From: Nocardia vaccinii NBRC 15922
Lineage (GTDB): Bacteria; Actinomycetota; Actinomycetes; Mycobacteriales; Mycobacteriaceae
NCBI RefSeq assembly: GCF_001613305.1
Contig: NZ_BDCC01000047.1
Location: 18,058 to 82,057, forward strand
Direction: 5' to 3'
Length of the DNA: 64,000 bases
Shown here: piece by piece, positions 27,339 through 36,419 of the stretch
Numbering within the stretch: position 1 is the stretch's first letter
How the letters are laid out: every line of letters starts with the position of its first letter
Program-made: the position numbers and the translations under genes
Notes under the pieces: generated by a model
Told to the model about the DNA's origin: nothing
What the model saw: the letters and a program-made list of their open reading frames with translations, nothing else
Databases searched by the model: none

Positions 27339-27701
27339 ATGACCGATATCGGCCCGCTCGCCGCGGGCGCGCGGGCGCGCTTCGGGACTGCGGCTGCGCA
27401 CGCGACCGTCCGTAGCGGCCGGACCGTGCACGCGGTGCAGCTCGGGCAGTGGGTCGGGGCGGAACTCGCGCCGGAGCTGCTGTGCCACACCGGGGTGTCC
27501 GGGTGGGACCCGGATGTCCTACGTCCGACCTCGGCCCCGGTCACTTGCGCGCGGTGTCTGCGCATCCTCGGGGCCAGTATCGCGCCCGCCGCCACACAGC
27601 TGTCCTTGTTCGGGCCCGCAGCCGTGCCGAGCGCGAGCCAGAGGACAAGTGCCGCAACATCATCACCATCACCGAGTTCGGCGAGCACGGCCGACGTGTG
27701 A
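27339..27701 (+). CDS. hypothetical protein with CxxC-like motif
   Basis: A 120-residue frame from ATG 27339 with good GC-biased codon use in the first 85 residues. The central block HAVQLGQWVGAELAPELLC and SAPVTCARCLRILG has three Cys that could bind a metal (LLCH...C-A-R-C). The C-terminal 35 residues are Ser/Ala/Pro-rich. I do not recognise the family. The upstream extension to 27171 is not protein-like. Confidence 0.45.
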   Translation: MTDIGPLAAGARARFGTAAAHATVRSGRTVHAVQLGQWVGAELAPELLCHTGVSGWDPDVLRPTSAPVTCARCLRILGASIAPAATQLSLFGPAAVPSASQRTSAATSSPSPSSASTADV

Positions 27702-27979
27702 CCTCGCGTGGTTCGGCGCTGGCGACGTGCCGTTCGCATTCTGCTGGACTATTGCTGCGTAGGTGACGAGAAGGCTTCGTCGGCAACACCATTCATGGAT
27801 CCACGGCGCAGACCGGCGATCTGTCGCCGGCTGGATGAGGTGGTTGGACCGGTCGCTCCGACTCCTGACCGATACGCGCCGACGCGGCACGAGCTCCGCG
27901 GTTCTGCCTGGGTGCGCTGATACCTTCGCAGGATCGTGCCGTTGCTTCGCAGACCGCCGCCCGGCGAGGAGGTCGGCCT

Positions 27980-29557
27980 ATGCCGTTACGTGTAATCGAG
28001 AATTGCCGTCGAACACTGCGCAAGGCCGTGCTGCGCGCGGCTGTCGTGTCGTGTGCGGCGGCATTGCCGGCGGCGGTGACCGTGTCGGTCCATGCGGAAC
28101 CATTCGCCCCGACACCGGGCGCACTGGTGGGCTGGGATACCTATCGACAGCTGGATCGGTTGCCGTACCTGGCCCCCGGGGTGCAGACGCAGCAGTTCTC
28201 CAGTTATGACCGCAGCGGTGGCAACAACGACGGCGGCGGCGGTTGTCTGCACGGCGGCGGTGCGGGATGTGTGGTGGCCGAGGATCATGGTCCCGGCGAG
28301 ATCGATTCGATCTGGTTCACGCGGGACCGTGGGAATGTCGCATCCATGGGCAACATCCGTATCGAACTGGATGGGGCAATCGTCCTCGATGCGCCGTTGC
28401 AGGCTGTGGTGAGCGGCTCGGTCGGTGCGCCGTTCGCCTTTCCGCTGGTGGCCGACGCCGGTCGTTCGCCGGGCGGTGTATACATCAAAGTGCCTATGCC
28501 GTATCGAGATTCGATGCGCGTCAGTATCGCGAGGAATTTGCAGTATTACCACGTGACCTACCGCCGGTTCCCGGATCCGATCGGTGTGCGGACCTTCGAC
28601 CGCTCGGACCGCGCCGAGGATGTGCTGGCCATGCTCCGCAGGGCGGGCATGAGTGATCCCAAGCCGCCCAAGGCCAACGCGCAAAGGCAAACGCGCACAG
28701 TCGATATCCTGCCCGGCGCGACAGTGCCGGTGGCGCGGGCGGCAGGCCCGGGCGCTGTGTCGGCACTGCGGTTGAGGATGCCCAGCGAGGCCGCGTTCAC
28801 GGGATTGCGCTTGCGAATCGGCTTCGATGGCCGGCAGACGGTCGATGCCCCGGTCTCGGAGTTCTTCGGCCTCGGCCTCGGTACTCCCGGCGCGATTCCG
28901 GTGCGGTCACTGATGTTCGGGGCAGATCTCGCTCCCGGCGGATGGCTCTCGGCGTGGTGGCCGATGCCGTTCATCGCCAACGTCACTGTGAGCCTGGTGA
29001 ATACGACGGGAGTGCCCGTGCGTGGCGTCGACACCGATATGGTGGTCGACCCGGATCCGCTGTGGGCAGTGGCGCTGGCCACCGGCGCGGCGGGACACTT
29101 CAGTACTCACTCACACGCGGGACCGACTGTGCCAGGGCAGGATTGGAGTTTCGCCGACGAACTGGGGCACGGCAAGTTCGTCGGGGTATCTCACACGATG
29201 CGTGGTCACCGAATCGGTACGTCGTCGGGTATTCGGTGGCCGGCGTTCCTGGAAGGTAATGAACGCGCCTATGTGGATGGCGCATCGACTCCGCAGATCC
29301 CCGGAACCGGCACCGAGGACTTCTACGAGGGCGGTTGGTTCTTCGATTTCGGACGGCGTTTCAGCCTGCCGCTGACCGGTTCGCCCACCGAGCGCTCGAG
29401 TGGCCCCGGATGCGCTGATTACTGCCTGACCGCGTACCGCTTGATGCTCCCCGACGCCGTGAACTACCTGTTCTCCCTACGGTTCGGAATCCAGCACGGC
29501 CCCTTCGACGATGATCAGCAGGCCGACTACAGTTCGACCGCCTTCCTGTACCGGTAG
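27980..29557 (+). CDS. secreted DUF2961 / glycoside hydrolase family 172 protein
   Basis: A 525-residue exported protein. A long basic signal peptide (NCRRTLRKAVLRAAVVSCAAALPAAV..., about 1-40) precedes a DUF2961 domain: GPGEIDSIWFTRDRGN near 104-119 and GTGTEDFYEGGWFF near 443-456 carry the two conserved acidic residues typical of the family. GH172 enzymes include alpha-D-fructofuranosidases and D-arabinofuranosidases, some of which cut mycobacterial arabinogalactan or lipoarabinomannan. In a mycolate-producing host this suggests remodelling of its own or a competitor's arabinan (inference). A single transcription unit ending at two strong hairpins. Confidence 0.82.
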   Translation: MPLRVIENCRRTLRKAVLRAAVVSCAAALPAAVTVSVHAEPFAPTPGALVGWDTYRQLDRLPYLAPGVQTQQFSSYDRSGGNNDGGGGCLHGGGAGCVVAEDHGPGEIDSIWFTRDRGNVASMGNIRIELDGAIVLDAPLQAVVSGSVGAPFAFPLVADAGRSPGGVYIKVPMPYRDSMRVSIARNLQYYHVTYRRFPDPIGVRTFDRSDRAEDVLAMLRRAGMSDPKPPKANAQRQTRTVDILPGATVPVARAAGPGAVSALRLRMPSEAAFTGLRLRIGFDGRQTVDAPVSEFFGLGLGTPGAIPVRSLMFGADLAPGGWLSAWWPMPFIANVTVSLVNTTGVPVRGVDTDMVVDPDPLWAVALATGAAGHFSTHSHAGPTVPGQDWSFADELGHGKFVGVSHTMRGHRIGTSSGIRWPAFLEGNERAYVDGASTPQIPGTGTEDFYEGGWFFDFGRRFSLPLTGSPTERSSGPGCADYCLTAYRLMLPDAVNYLFSLRFGIQHGPFDDDQQADYSSTAFLYR

Positions 29558-29672
29558 TCCGGCGAACGAGGAGCGGGGTAGCTGAGGCCGTTCCTTCGTA
29601 CGGCCGTTGGTGTGCCCGCGCCGGCCGAATACCTGGTGCCGAAATATGTGCATCGAGTAATCGATGGCCGAG

Positions 29673-29732
29673 CGCTCTCGGGCCCGTTACCCGGGCCCCG
29701 CGAGAGCGGTCGTCGCCGCGTGAGCGACGACC
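29673..29732. terminator. two adjacent terminator hairpins between convergent genes
   Basis: First hairpin: CGCTCTCGGGCCCG (29673-29686) pairs with CGGGCC (29692-29697) and CGAGAGCG (29701-29708), leaving a three-base bulge. Second hairpin: GGTCGTCGC (29708-29716) pairs perfectly with GCGACGACC (29724-29732). They separate the GH172 gene (+) from the sigma factor gene (-). Confidence 0.7.
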
Positions 29733-29799
29733 CTCTTGCCGGCGAACAGCGGCGTCCGCACACCTTCAGGCGCGGACGGCGGGTGGCGCCGGAAGTCTG

Positions 29800-30837
29800 T
29801 CAATCTGTTTCGGGCAGAGTTCGGGGTAGTCCGAAGCGCGTCATGACATTGACATTGCTGAAGCCGGTGATGGCGGTGATGTGGTCGCCTGCGGTGGCGA
29901 TGACCAGGAGGGTGTAGGCGCGGTAGACACTTGCGTGGGGGTCTGCCAGGTACAAACCGAAGGCGGGCTGGCCGTTGGCACGGGTGGGTACCACGCGGTA
30001 GGTGCGGCCGGGGCGGAAGACAACGGCTGCGAACAGGCGCTGTGCGGATTCGATGCCGCGGTATTCCAGCATGGCCGGGGGCATGGAGAGTCTCACGTCG
30101 GTGACGAGCAGTTCGATCAGAGTGTCCAGGTCGGCGCGTTCCAGGGCGTCGGTGAACCGGGCGACGAGCCGGTGTTCGGCCGCGGTGTCGGGTTGGCGCG
30201 CAGGCCTGCCGCCGCCGGTGCCGCCGGCGTCGGCGAGGTGGTTGTCGACGGTGGCGCGGGCGCGTTTGAGGGCGCTTTGAACCGATTCCTGGGTCGCATC
30301 GAGCATCCGGGCGACTTCGGCGGCGTGATAGTCAAGGACGTCGCGCAGGACGAGCGCGGCGCGTTGGCGCGGCGGCAGCAGTTGCAGGGCGGTGATGAAG
30401 GCCAGCGAGATGGCCTCGGTTGTCTCGTAGCGGGCCTCCGGTCCGGGGCGCTGGTCGACGAAGCGGTCGAGAAGGACATCGGGGTAGGGTTCCAACCAGG
30501 GCGGGTCGCCGGCGCCGGTGGGTTCGGGCAGGGTGGCCTCGGGCAGCGGGGGAGCGATGCGGGGGCGTCTACTGTCGGCGCGCAGCATGTCCAGGCAGCG
30601 ATTGGTCGCGATCTTGTAGAGCCAAGTCCGCAGCGAGGACCGCCGGCCGAACTCGCCGAGGCTACGCCAGGCGGACACGAGGGTCTCCTGGAGCGCGTCC
30701 TCCGCGTCCTGCAGTGACCCGAGGATGCGGTAGCAGTGCACCTGCAACTCGTGGGAGTGCACTTCGACCAGGTCGCGGAACGCGTCGTGGTCGCCGGCCC
30801 GAGCCCGGGCGATCAGGTCCGTCGTATCTATCTCCAT
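29800..30837 (-). CDS. ECF sigma factor with C-terminal SnoaL-like domain (SigX5/SigG-type)
   Basis: A 345-residue RNA polymerase sigma factor. Region 2 lies at about 10-80 (ARARAGDHDAFRDLVEVH, SLQDAEDALQETLVSAWRSL, RTWLYKIATNRCLDMLRA), a linker with the WLEPYPD signature at about 115, and region 4 at about 150-205 (LPPRQRAALVLRDVLDYHAAE). Residues 225-335 form a SnoaL-like fold (HRLVARFTDALERADLDTLI, MPPAMLEYRGIESAQRLF), as in the SigG/SigX5 and SigJ groups, where the extra domain replaces an anti-sigma factor. No anti-sigma gene is adjacent. It is divergent from a YCII protein gene, an arrangement seen with several such sigma factors. Confidence 0.9.
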   Translation of the reverse strand: MEIDTTDLIARARAGDHDAFRDLVEVHSHELQVHCYRILGSLQDAEDALQETLVSAWRSLGEFGRRSSLRTWLYKIATNRCLDMLRADSRRPRIAPPLPEATLPEPTGAGDPPWLEPYPDVLLDRFVDQRPGPEARYETTEAISLAFITALQLLPPRQRAALVLRDVLDYHAAEVARMLDATQESVQSALKRARATVDNHLADAGGTGGGRPARQPDTAAEHRLVARFTDALERADLDTLIELLVTDVRLSMPPAMLEYRGIESAQRLFAAVVFRPGRTYRVVPTRANGQPAFGLYLADPHASVYRAYTLLVIATAGDHITAITGFSNVNVMTRFGLPRTLPETD

Positions 30838-31018
30838 GCATCCTCGCTCTTCTTCTTTCCGCAGGCCGCGTTCGGCTCGCTTACTGATGTCGACGCCGTC
30901 GGGCCCGCGAATTGGGCGGTGTCCACGCGCCCAATCTCATTGCCGGGCCGGCGTCTACCTGTTCAGAGGCGGTCCCGATCCGGGGCGCGCCCCCGGATAC
31001 AGAACAGGACCACAGATC

Positions 31019-31318
31019 ATGGCCAACTATGTTTTCTCCTACCGTGTGCCCTCCGACTACAGGCCCGACGCCGGGACGCCGGCCGACTGGCGGGCCTGGT
31101 TCGGCGGGCTGGGCTCGGCCCTGGTGGACGTCGGCCATGCAGTGACCGAGTACGGCTCACTCGGCGAGGTCGGCGGTAGCGGCTCCCGGATGATCGGCCA
31201 CTCGGTGGTGTCCGCCGAGGACATGGACTCCGCGCTGGCGTTGGCCGAGGACTGCCCGGCGCTGCGGGTCGGCGGCGGCGTCGAGGTCGGCCCCGTGATG
31301 GAAGTGGCTGGGTCGTGA
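31019..31318 (+). CDS. YCII-related small protein
   Basis: A 99-residue protein (ANYVFSYRVPSDYRPD, then WRAWFGGLGSALVDVGHAV) with the ferredoxin-like YCII/DGPF pattern, ending LRVGGGVEVGPVMEV. Proteins of this fold are frequently encoded next to ECF sigma factors with extra C-terminal domains; here the sigma gene is divergent and 181 bases away, so shared promoter DNA is likely. No catalytic role is established. The start has AGGA about 10 bases upstream. Confidence 0.8.
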   Translation: MANYVFSYRVPSDYRPDAGTPADWRAWFGGLGSALVDVGHAVTEYGSLGEVGGSGSRMIGHSVVSAEDMDSALALAEDCPALRVGGGVEVGPVMEVAGS

Positions 31319-31405
31319 GCGCCGCGCCCCGACCGTAACGATGGCGCGCCGTCGAGACCGGTAACAGCCGACAACCACTGTCAACATTGTCAAAGGAGCA
31401 CGGAA

Positions 31406-32005
31406 ATGGGAAAGATTGTCATCAGCTCGAATGTCACACTCGACGGCGTGGTCCAAGACCCGGACGGCGAGGAGGGCTTCGAGCGGGGCGGCTGGTTCCA
31501 CCAGTACGTGGGGGCCGAGGACCTCGAAGACTGGGTTACCCGCGAGACGGAGGAAGCGCTGGGCGCCGAGGCACTGGTGCTGGGCAGGCGGACCAGTGCG
31601 TGGTTCGCGTCCCGGATGGCGCTCGCGGGCGCGGATGTGCGTGTAGGTCCCGAGTGGGCGGCCAGAATCACAAGCATGCCCAAGTACATCGTGTCGTCGG
31701 CTCTCGATGATCCTCGGTGGAGCAACGCCACCGCGGTCCTCAACGGCGATCCGGTAAAGGAGATCTCGGAACTGAAGCGCAAAGTGGACGGGGAAATCCT
31801 GGTCTATGCCAGCTATCAGCTGGTGCGCATGCTGATGGAACAGAACCTGGCCGACGAATTGCGGCTGGTGGTCTTCCCGGTAGTGCTGGGAACCGGCCTG
31901 CGCATCTTCGACGAGAACAGCGACACGAAGCCGCTACACCTGGTCAACACACGAAAACTCGGTGACGGCCTGCTGTTCTGCACCTACGAATTCGAGAAGA
32001 ACTGA
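31406..32005 (+). CDS. dihydrofolate reductase family protein (RibD C-terminal fold)
   Basis: A 199-residue protein with the DHFR-like/RibD_C fold: KIVISSNVTLDGVVQDPDG at the N-terminus, ALVLGRRTSAWF, MPKYIVSSALDDPRWSNATV and EILVYASYQLVRMLM followed by ELRLVVFPVVLGTGLRIF. The nucleotide-binding and substrate patterns match stand-alone family members, which are NAD(P)H-dependent reductases of unknown substrate. AAAGGAGCACGGAA precedes the ATG. It may be co-transcribed with the YCII gene 87 bases upstream. Confidence 0.88.
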   Translation: MGKIVISSNVTLDGVVQDPDGEEGFERGGWFHQYVGAEDLEDWVTRETEEALGAEALVLGRRTSAWFASRMALAGADVRVGPEWAARITSMPKYIVSSALDDPRWSNATAVLNGDPVKEISELKRKVDGEILVYASYQLVRMLMEQNLADELRLVVFPVVLGTGLRIFDENSDTKPLHLVNTRKLGDGLLFCTYEFEKN

Positions 32006-32200
32006 ACGGGGAACACTGCCTGTACCACCCGCCCCCGGCTGACCTGCTGGGATAGCGACACGATGCGGCCGGTGGGGCCGGGAACGCCGTAGGCTCACGA
32101 AGGGCATCTGGAACTGATCACAATCAGCTCGAACCGAACGGACCTGCGAAATTCCGAGCGGTGGTTCTTCGGCAAGTGCGCTCCCGTTCTGCGCGGACGC

Positions 32201-32229
32201 CAACGGCCCGAGCTGAGCTCGGGCCGTTG
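32201..32229. terminator. bidirectional terminator hairpin
   Basis: A perfect 13-bp stem, CAACGGCCCGAGC (32201-32213) and GCTCGGGCCGTTG (32217-32229), with a three-base TGA loop, between the convergent DHFR-family (+) and DUF4870 (-) genes. The rest of 32006-32316 holds no gene. Confidence 0.75.
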
Positions 32230-32316
32230 ATCTCCAGACTGTCGCATCCGGCTCCCGTGCAGGGATGCCGACAGCATCATCGATTACGAAATTCGGCTGG
32301 GACTTCGAATGCGCCG

Positions 32317-32715
32317 CTATTCGATCGAGTTGGCCAACCGATCGGCATAAGGGGCAGTGAATTTTCCGACGATGGGAAGCCCCGCACGGACCCCGCCGGT
32401 GTTGTTCGCCTGGACCATGGCCATGATCCAGATGACGACCGCGAAGATCGCGACCGCGAGTCCGGCGAGGCTGAAGATGATCCCCAGGACCCCGAGGAGC
32501 GAGCCGACGATGCTCAGGACGATATTGACCATCGATACCGCCCCGAAGAAGACGATCGATTGCGAGGCATGGAATTTCACATCGGGATCGTTCTTCCCGA
32601 CGAACAGGAAGATGATTCCGGTGAGCCACCCCAGCGCGTACGACAGGATCGCGCTGGTCTTCTTGTCCGGGCCGGCGGACTGCGGTTGGTTCGCGGGAGG
32701 TTGAGAAGATGTCAT
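32317..32715 (-). CDS. DUF4870 domain membrane protein
   Basis: A 132-residue protein with a Pro/Gln-rich N-terminus (1-20) and DUF4870 core: TSAILSYALGWLTGIIFLFVG, the DPDVKFHASQSIVFFG motif, and two further membrane segments (IVLSIVGSLLGVLGIIFSLAG; VAIFAVVIWIMAMVQAN). Length and motif order match the family, which has no known function. Ends near the hairpin at 32201. Confidence 0.9.
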   Translation of the reverse strand: MTSSQPPANQPQSAGPDKKTSAILSYALGWLTGIIFLFVGKNDPDVKFHASQSIVFFGAVSMVNIVLSIVGSLLGVLGIIFSLAGLAVAIFAVVIWIMAMVQANNTGGVRAGLPIVGKFTAPYADRLANSIE

Positions 32716-33128
32716 GGGGTGAGTAGATCCGGCGCGCGCCTCCTACCGATCCCAACTTTCAGCACGACCGCGCTGGTGGTTGAGGAGCCCGCGCGCTCGG
32801 TGCCGGCGGAGTCCGAGAACGCGCAACCGGTCGTCGTCGGCTGCGGTCGCGGTGGGTTCACCGGCACGTCTGGTCGATGTGATGTGGGACCGCAGTCTTG
32901 GTCCGCATGCCGCACGACGATCGTCACACCGGGCGCGGTCCACGGACTCTGTCTGGAATCGGCTGATGGCGGTGGAATCGGGTGGTGCGCAGAAATTCCC
33001 CAGCCCACCACAGGAGATGATCCTGTTACCGGACTTGTCCTCGTCCGGTGAGGTGCGCGACGCCGTCGAGCGTGGTCACTACACGGTGCGGCGGACCGGG
33101 AGACGAAGAGAGTCCGGAGGTGGTTGCC
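32716..33128. other. intergenic region, possible decayed DNA
   Basis: About 410 bases. One plus-strand frame is open through 33051, but its translation matches nothing I recognise. GGAGGTGG just before 33129 is the ribosome site of the truncated gene that follows. Confidence 0.4.
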
Positions 33129-33329
33129 ATGCTGTTCCGCGATCGCGCTGACGCAGGCGGTCGGCTCGCGGCGTATGTTCGGTTGCTCTCCCACGCGAAT
33201 GTGGTCGTGTTCGGACTGCCACGTGGCGGGGTTCCGGTCGCGTTCGAGGTCGCCCGGTCACATCGTGACCGCGTTACCGTTCTGGCCCGGGGTTGTGATT
33301 CGGCCGACCTGGCTCGAGGTGGAAGATGA
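33129..33329 (+). pseudogene. phosphoribosyltransferase remnant (N-terminus only)
   Basis: From ATG 33129 with GGAGGTGG upstream, the frame reads FRDRADAGGRLAAYVRL and VVFGLPRGGVPVAFEVARS, the exact opening of actinobacterial stand-alone phosphoribosyltransferases (about 210 residues). Similarity stops near residue 47 and the frame ends at 66 residues, without the PRPP-binding loop. The stop overlaps the CapA start (ATGA). Likely the junction of a deletion; transcription may now serve capA. Confidence 0.65.
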
Positions 33330-34507
33330 CCAGCCCGCCGGTTCAGCCCGGTCCGGTGCTGCTGGCGCTGGCGGGTGATGTGATGCTCGGTCGCGGCATC
33401 GATCAGGTTCTCGCCCATCCGGTCGATCCGGAGCTGCGTGAACCTTGCGTCGACGACGCCCGCCGCTACGTGGAGCTGGCCGAGCAGGCAAGCGGCCCGA
33501 TTCCCCGCCCTGTCGCACCTGCCTGGCCGTGGGGAGAGGTCTCGGCGATGCTGGGTCACCTCGACATCGGCGCCCGGGTGATCAATCTGGAGACCGCGAT
33601 CACCGCGGATGGGGAGTTCGCTCGCGGCAAGGGCATTCACTATCGGATAAGTCCGCGAAATATCGCAGCCCTGTCGGCCGGGCGGCCCGATGTGTGCGTG
33701 CTGGCCAACAATCATGTCCTCGATTTCGGGCCTCGCGGCTTGTATGACACCCTCACCGCACTTGCCGACGCCGGGATCGCCACCGCCGGCGCGGGTCTCA
33801 CCCGCGATCACGCGTACCGGCCTGCGGTCGTCGACCTCGACGACGGTCGGCATGTCATCGTTGCGGCGGTCGCCGCCGCCTCGAGCGGAGTGCCCGGGTC
33901 GTGGGCGGCCCAACCGCGCCGCCCCGGCGTATGGCGCATCGACGACTTGTCGTCACCGGCCGCCTCGGATCAGGTCGCTGCGATCGTATCGGCGCACAAG
34001 CGGGCCGGTGATGTGGCGGTGGTGTCGGTGCATTGGGGACCGAACTGGGGGTATGGCGTCGCCGACAGCGAGATGGTGTTCGCGCACCGGCTGATCGACG
34101 CTGGTATCGATGTCGTGCACGGGCATTCCTGCCATCATCCGCGCCCGCTCGAGTTCTACCGCGGCCGTCCGATCCTGTACGGGTGCGGGGATCTGATCAA
34201 CGACTACGAAGGCATTCGCGGCTACCAGTGGTATCACCCGGACCTGCACTTACTGTTCGTGGTCTCGGTTGCCCCTGGAGGTGACTCGGGGGTGCGGATG
34301 CTGCCGCTGCGGATCCGGCGGATGCGCCTGGAACCCGCCGGTGCCGCCGAAGCCGAGTGGTTGTGCGCCACAATGGATCACATCAGCCGCCCATTCCACA
34401 CCGGGATCGTGGCGGGACCGGATGGGCTGCTGGTCGCCGAGCACACTCGAGGTTTGTTCGCCGGTCACTTCGCCCGCAGCACGTCGCCACCCCACGCCCA
34501 CGAATAA
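33326..34507 (+). CDS. CapA family protein (metallophosphatase fold)
   Basis: A 393-residue protein of the PGA_cap/CapA family: LALAGDVMLGRG (13-24), NLETAIT near 89, LANNHVLDFG near 125, SVHWGPNWGYG near 235 and HGHSCHHPRPLEFYRGRPI near 268. These are the metal-binding motifs of calcineurin-like phosphoesterases. Relatives take part in poly-gamma-glutamate capsule synthesis, but many actinobacterial members lack CapB/C and are of unknown role; none is adjacent here. No signal peptide or membrane anchor is seen, unlike classical CapA. Its start overlaps the stop of the truncated phosphoribosyltransferase. Confidence 0.85.
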   Translation: MTSPPVQPGPVLLALAGDVMLGRGIDQVLAHPVDPELREPCVDDARRYVELAEQASGPIPRPVAPAWPWGEVSAMLGHLDIGARVINLETAITADGEFARGKGIHYRISPRNIAALSAGRPDVCVLANNHVLDFGPRGLYDTLTALADAGIATAGAGLTRDHAYRPAVVDLDDGRHVIVAAVAAASSGVPGSWAAQPRRPGVWRIDDLSSPAASDQVAAIVSAHKRAGDVAVVSVHWGPNWGYGVADSEMVFAHRLIDAGIDVVHGHSCHHPRPLEFYRGRPILYGCGDLINDYEGIRGYQWYHPDLHLLFVVSVAPGGDSGVRMLPLRIRRMRLEPAGAAEAEWLCATMDHISRPFHTGIVAGPDGLLVAEHTRGLFAGHFARSTSPPHAHE

Positions 34508-34627
34508 CGCTGCCGAAAAATGTTGTCATCCAGCGTGATTCTGTGAATTGCCTGCCCGATCTCGCGCGTGCCGCGAGCGCTTGGTGCGGCCGTGAACGGG
34601 ATCTGTCGACGGCCGGGATGTCCGCTC

Positions 34628-35512
34628 TCATCCATGATTGTTCTGTTGCAGGTCCGGCGGTGTCATCGGGCCGGTGTCCGGTTCGCGGATCACGTTGGTG
34701 ATGAGTTCGCCGAAGGCGCGCGGTTCGTACATGAGCCAGGTATGCCCGCCGGGCACGGTGATGCTGTGCGGGTCACCGAGGGCGGTCTGCAGCGACATGA
34801 TGGTGGATTCGGGGATGACCGTATCGCGTTTGCTCCACACCACGAAGACGGGTAGCCGGCGTTCTGCCAGCGCGGCAAGTTCCGGAGCCAGATTGGCGGT
34901 GCGGGCGAGGTGAGCGACTTCCCATACTGCGGTCGGGTTGCGCAGCATGTTCGGCACCGCATCGCGCAAGATCACCGGAATGACGCGGGTCAGTTGGCGG
35001 CCGAGGAGCAGATCGGCCTGCAGGTGCAGGCCCCAGTCCCACAGCGGGCGGTCGCGCAGCGCGCGTGCGATTCCACGGTCGTCGGTCCACGTGGAGCCGC
35101 CGATGGAGTTCACCAGTACCAGCCGCGCGGCGAGGTCGGGCAGGTCGTGGGCGGTTTTGATCGCGACGCCGCCACCGAAGGAGTGCCCGACCACGGTCAC
35201 CGGCCGGGGCAGGCTGATCGCGTCGGCGAAGTGGCCGACCCATGAGGCGTACCCGGTGAGGGTTCGCTGCTCGGTCGGTAGGCCGGCGGTGCCGCCGAAC
35301 CCGGGCAGCGCAGGCGCGTATACGCGCACTCCCATGCGGATGAGTTGTTTGAGCGGGCGAGTGTAGGCGCGTCCGCCGAGTCCCCAGCCATGCAAGAACA
35401 GCACGTCGGGGCCATGCCCGCCGCTCGCGTATCGGGTGAGGCGGCCCTCGACCGAGATCGACCGCCACCGTAGTCGAGCAGAGTCGGGCTGTGGTGACTG
35501 TTTCATGTCCAT
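34628..35512 (-). CDS. alpha/beta hydrolase
   Basis: A 294-residue classical alpha/beta hydrolase. Oxyanion motif HGWG at 41-44, nucleophile elbow GHSFGG at 109-114 with S111, acid in VVWSKRDTVIPE and His in VPGGHTWLMYEP. A cap region lies between about 140 and 220. No signal peptide. Start codons at 35521, 35512 and 35506 are all possible; 35512 is a compromise. Substrate unknown. Confidence 0.85.
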   Translation of the reverse strand: MDMKQSPQPDSARLRWRSISVEGRLTRYASGGHGPDVLFLHGWGLGGRAYTRPLKQLIRMGVRVYAPALPGFGGTAGLPTEQRTLTGYASWVGHFADAISLPRPVTVVGHSFGGGVAIKTAHDLPDLAARLVLVNSIGGSTWTDDRGIARALRDRPLWDWGLHLQADLLLGRQLTRVIPVILRDAVPNMLRNPTAVWEVAHLARTANLAPELAALAERRLPVFVVWSKRDTVIPESTIMSLQTALGDPHSITVPGGHTWLMYEPRAFGELITNVIREPDTGPMTPPDLQQNNHG

Positions 35513-36183
35513 ACCTACCACCGCATGGCTATCGCGTCAGTGTGTGAACAGACCCCGCACATCGAGGCAGTGCGTAGCGGAGCCACAGCGACAGGGGCTT
35601 CTACTTGTCCCGCCACTACAGAAAGCGAACTCATATCGAGAATCGTCGGAGAGTGGATACGGTCGGAAGGGCGCAACGTCGGGCATGTCCGGGTAGACCG
35701 TTTCTCGATCCCGGGACTTTCGGCATCGCCCGATCCCGTGCTGTGCTGCTTGCCGCTCCCGCGGCAACGCGCCTTTCGCGAATACCGGCTTCGCCATACA
35801 CGGGAAGTGATGTGATGGATCACAGCCGCGTGTTGATTTGGTGATCCTCGGTTCGTGCGGGACGTCGTCGACACCGGCGTAGTCGTCGATCCACTGCGGA
35901 GTGCCCTCGCGCAGCAGGCGATGGCAGCCGCGGCAGTGGCCGATGCTTGCGGCACCGACGGACTGTCGACGGATCTGCGCATGCGGTGCGCGGGCGGGCG
36001 GAGTGACCGCGCACGCAGCGCGATCGTCGGCGGCGCGACCGGAGCGGAATCGCCGGAGACGAAAGTCCTGCACTCTGCGTGTCGTGCTGCCCTGTCCGGC
36101 GAGTGGCGCCGCGGCGAGAATGGGACATGGACGTCCGTGTCGGGATCGGCGCGGCCGCCCGATCCAACGGACAGGAGCACTCC
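35513..36183. other. long intergenic region, one coding-like patch
   Basis: About 670 bases without an accepted gene. On the minus strand from about 36073 to 35845 one frame has strongly GC-biased third positions and reads GHCRGCHRLLREGTPQWIDD and YAGVDDVPHEPRI, which looks like real protein. It then loses codon bias without a sensible end. Possibly the remnant of a small Cys-rich protein gene. Confidence 0.35.
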
Positions 36184-36333
36184 ATGGTTCAGAACAGGCC
36201 CGAGCACCCGGACGATGAATCTCGGAATTCGGTCGTGTGGCCTGACCCCAGTCCGTTGGTTTCCTGGTGGGAAGCGGTGATGCACGGCGACGTTCGCCCG
36301 CGCTCCGCTTCGGACAATTCCGCTGCCAAGTGA
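36184..36333 (+). CDS. possible small protein, 49 residues
   Basis: ATG 36184 is preceded by CAGGAGCACTCC, a good ribosome site. The product starts VQNRPEHPDDESRNSVVWPD and has a Trp-rich middle (PLVSWWEAVMHG). I recognise no family. It is below the size where codon use is decisive. Confidence 0.35.
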   Translation: MVQNRPEHPDDESRNSVVWPDPSPLVSWWEAVMHGDVRPRSASDNSAAK

Positions 36334-36419
36334 TCGCACAGGGTCTGCCACGCGTGCTGCTTTCGCCTATCGGTATCGCCTGACACGAAGCTGGTGGGCG
36401 GGGATGGCGGTAGAACGAG

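Noticed and set aside
29881..30717. 278-codon plus-strand ORF opposite the sigma factor
   Set aside because: Gly/Val-rich shadow of the sigma gene, without a ribosome site.
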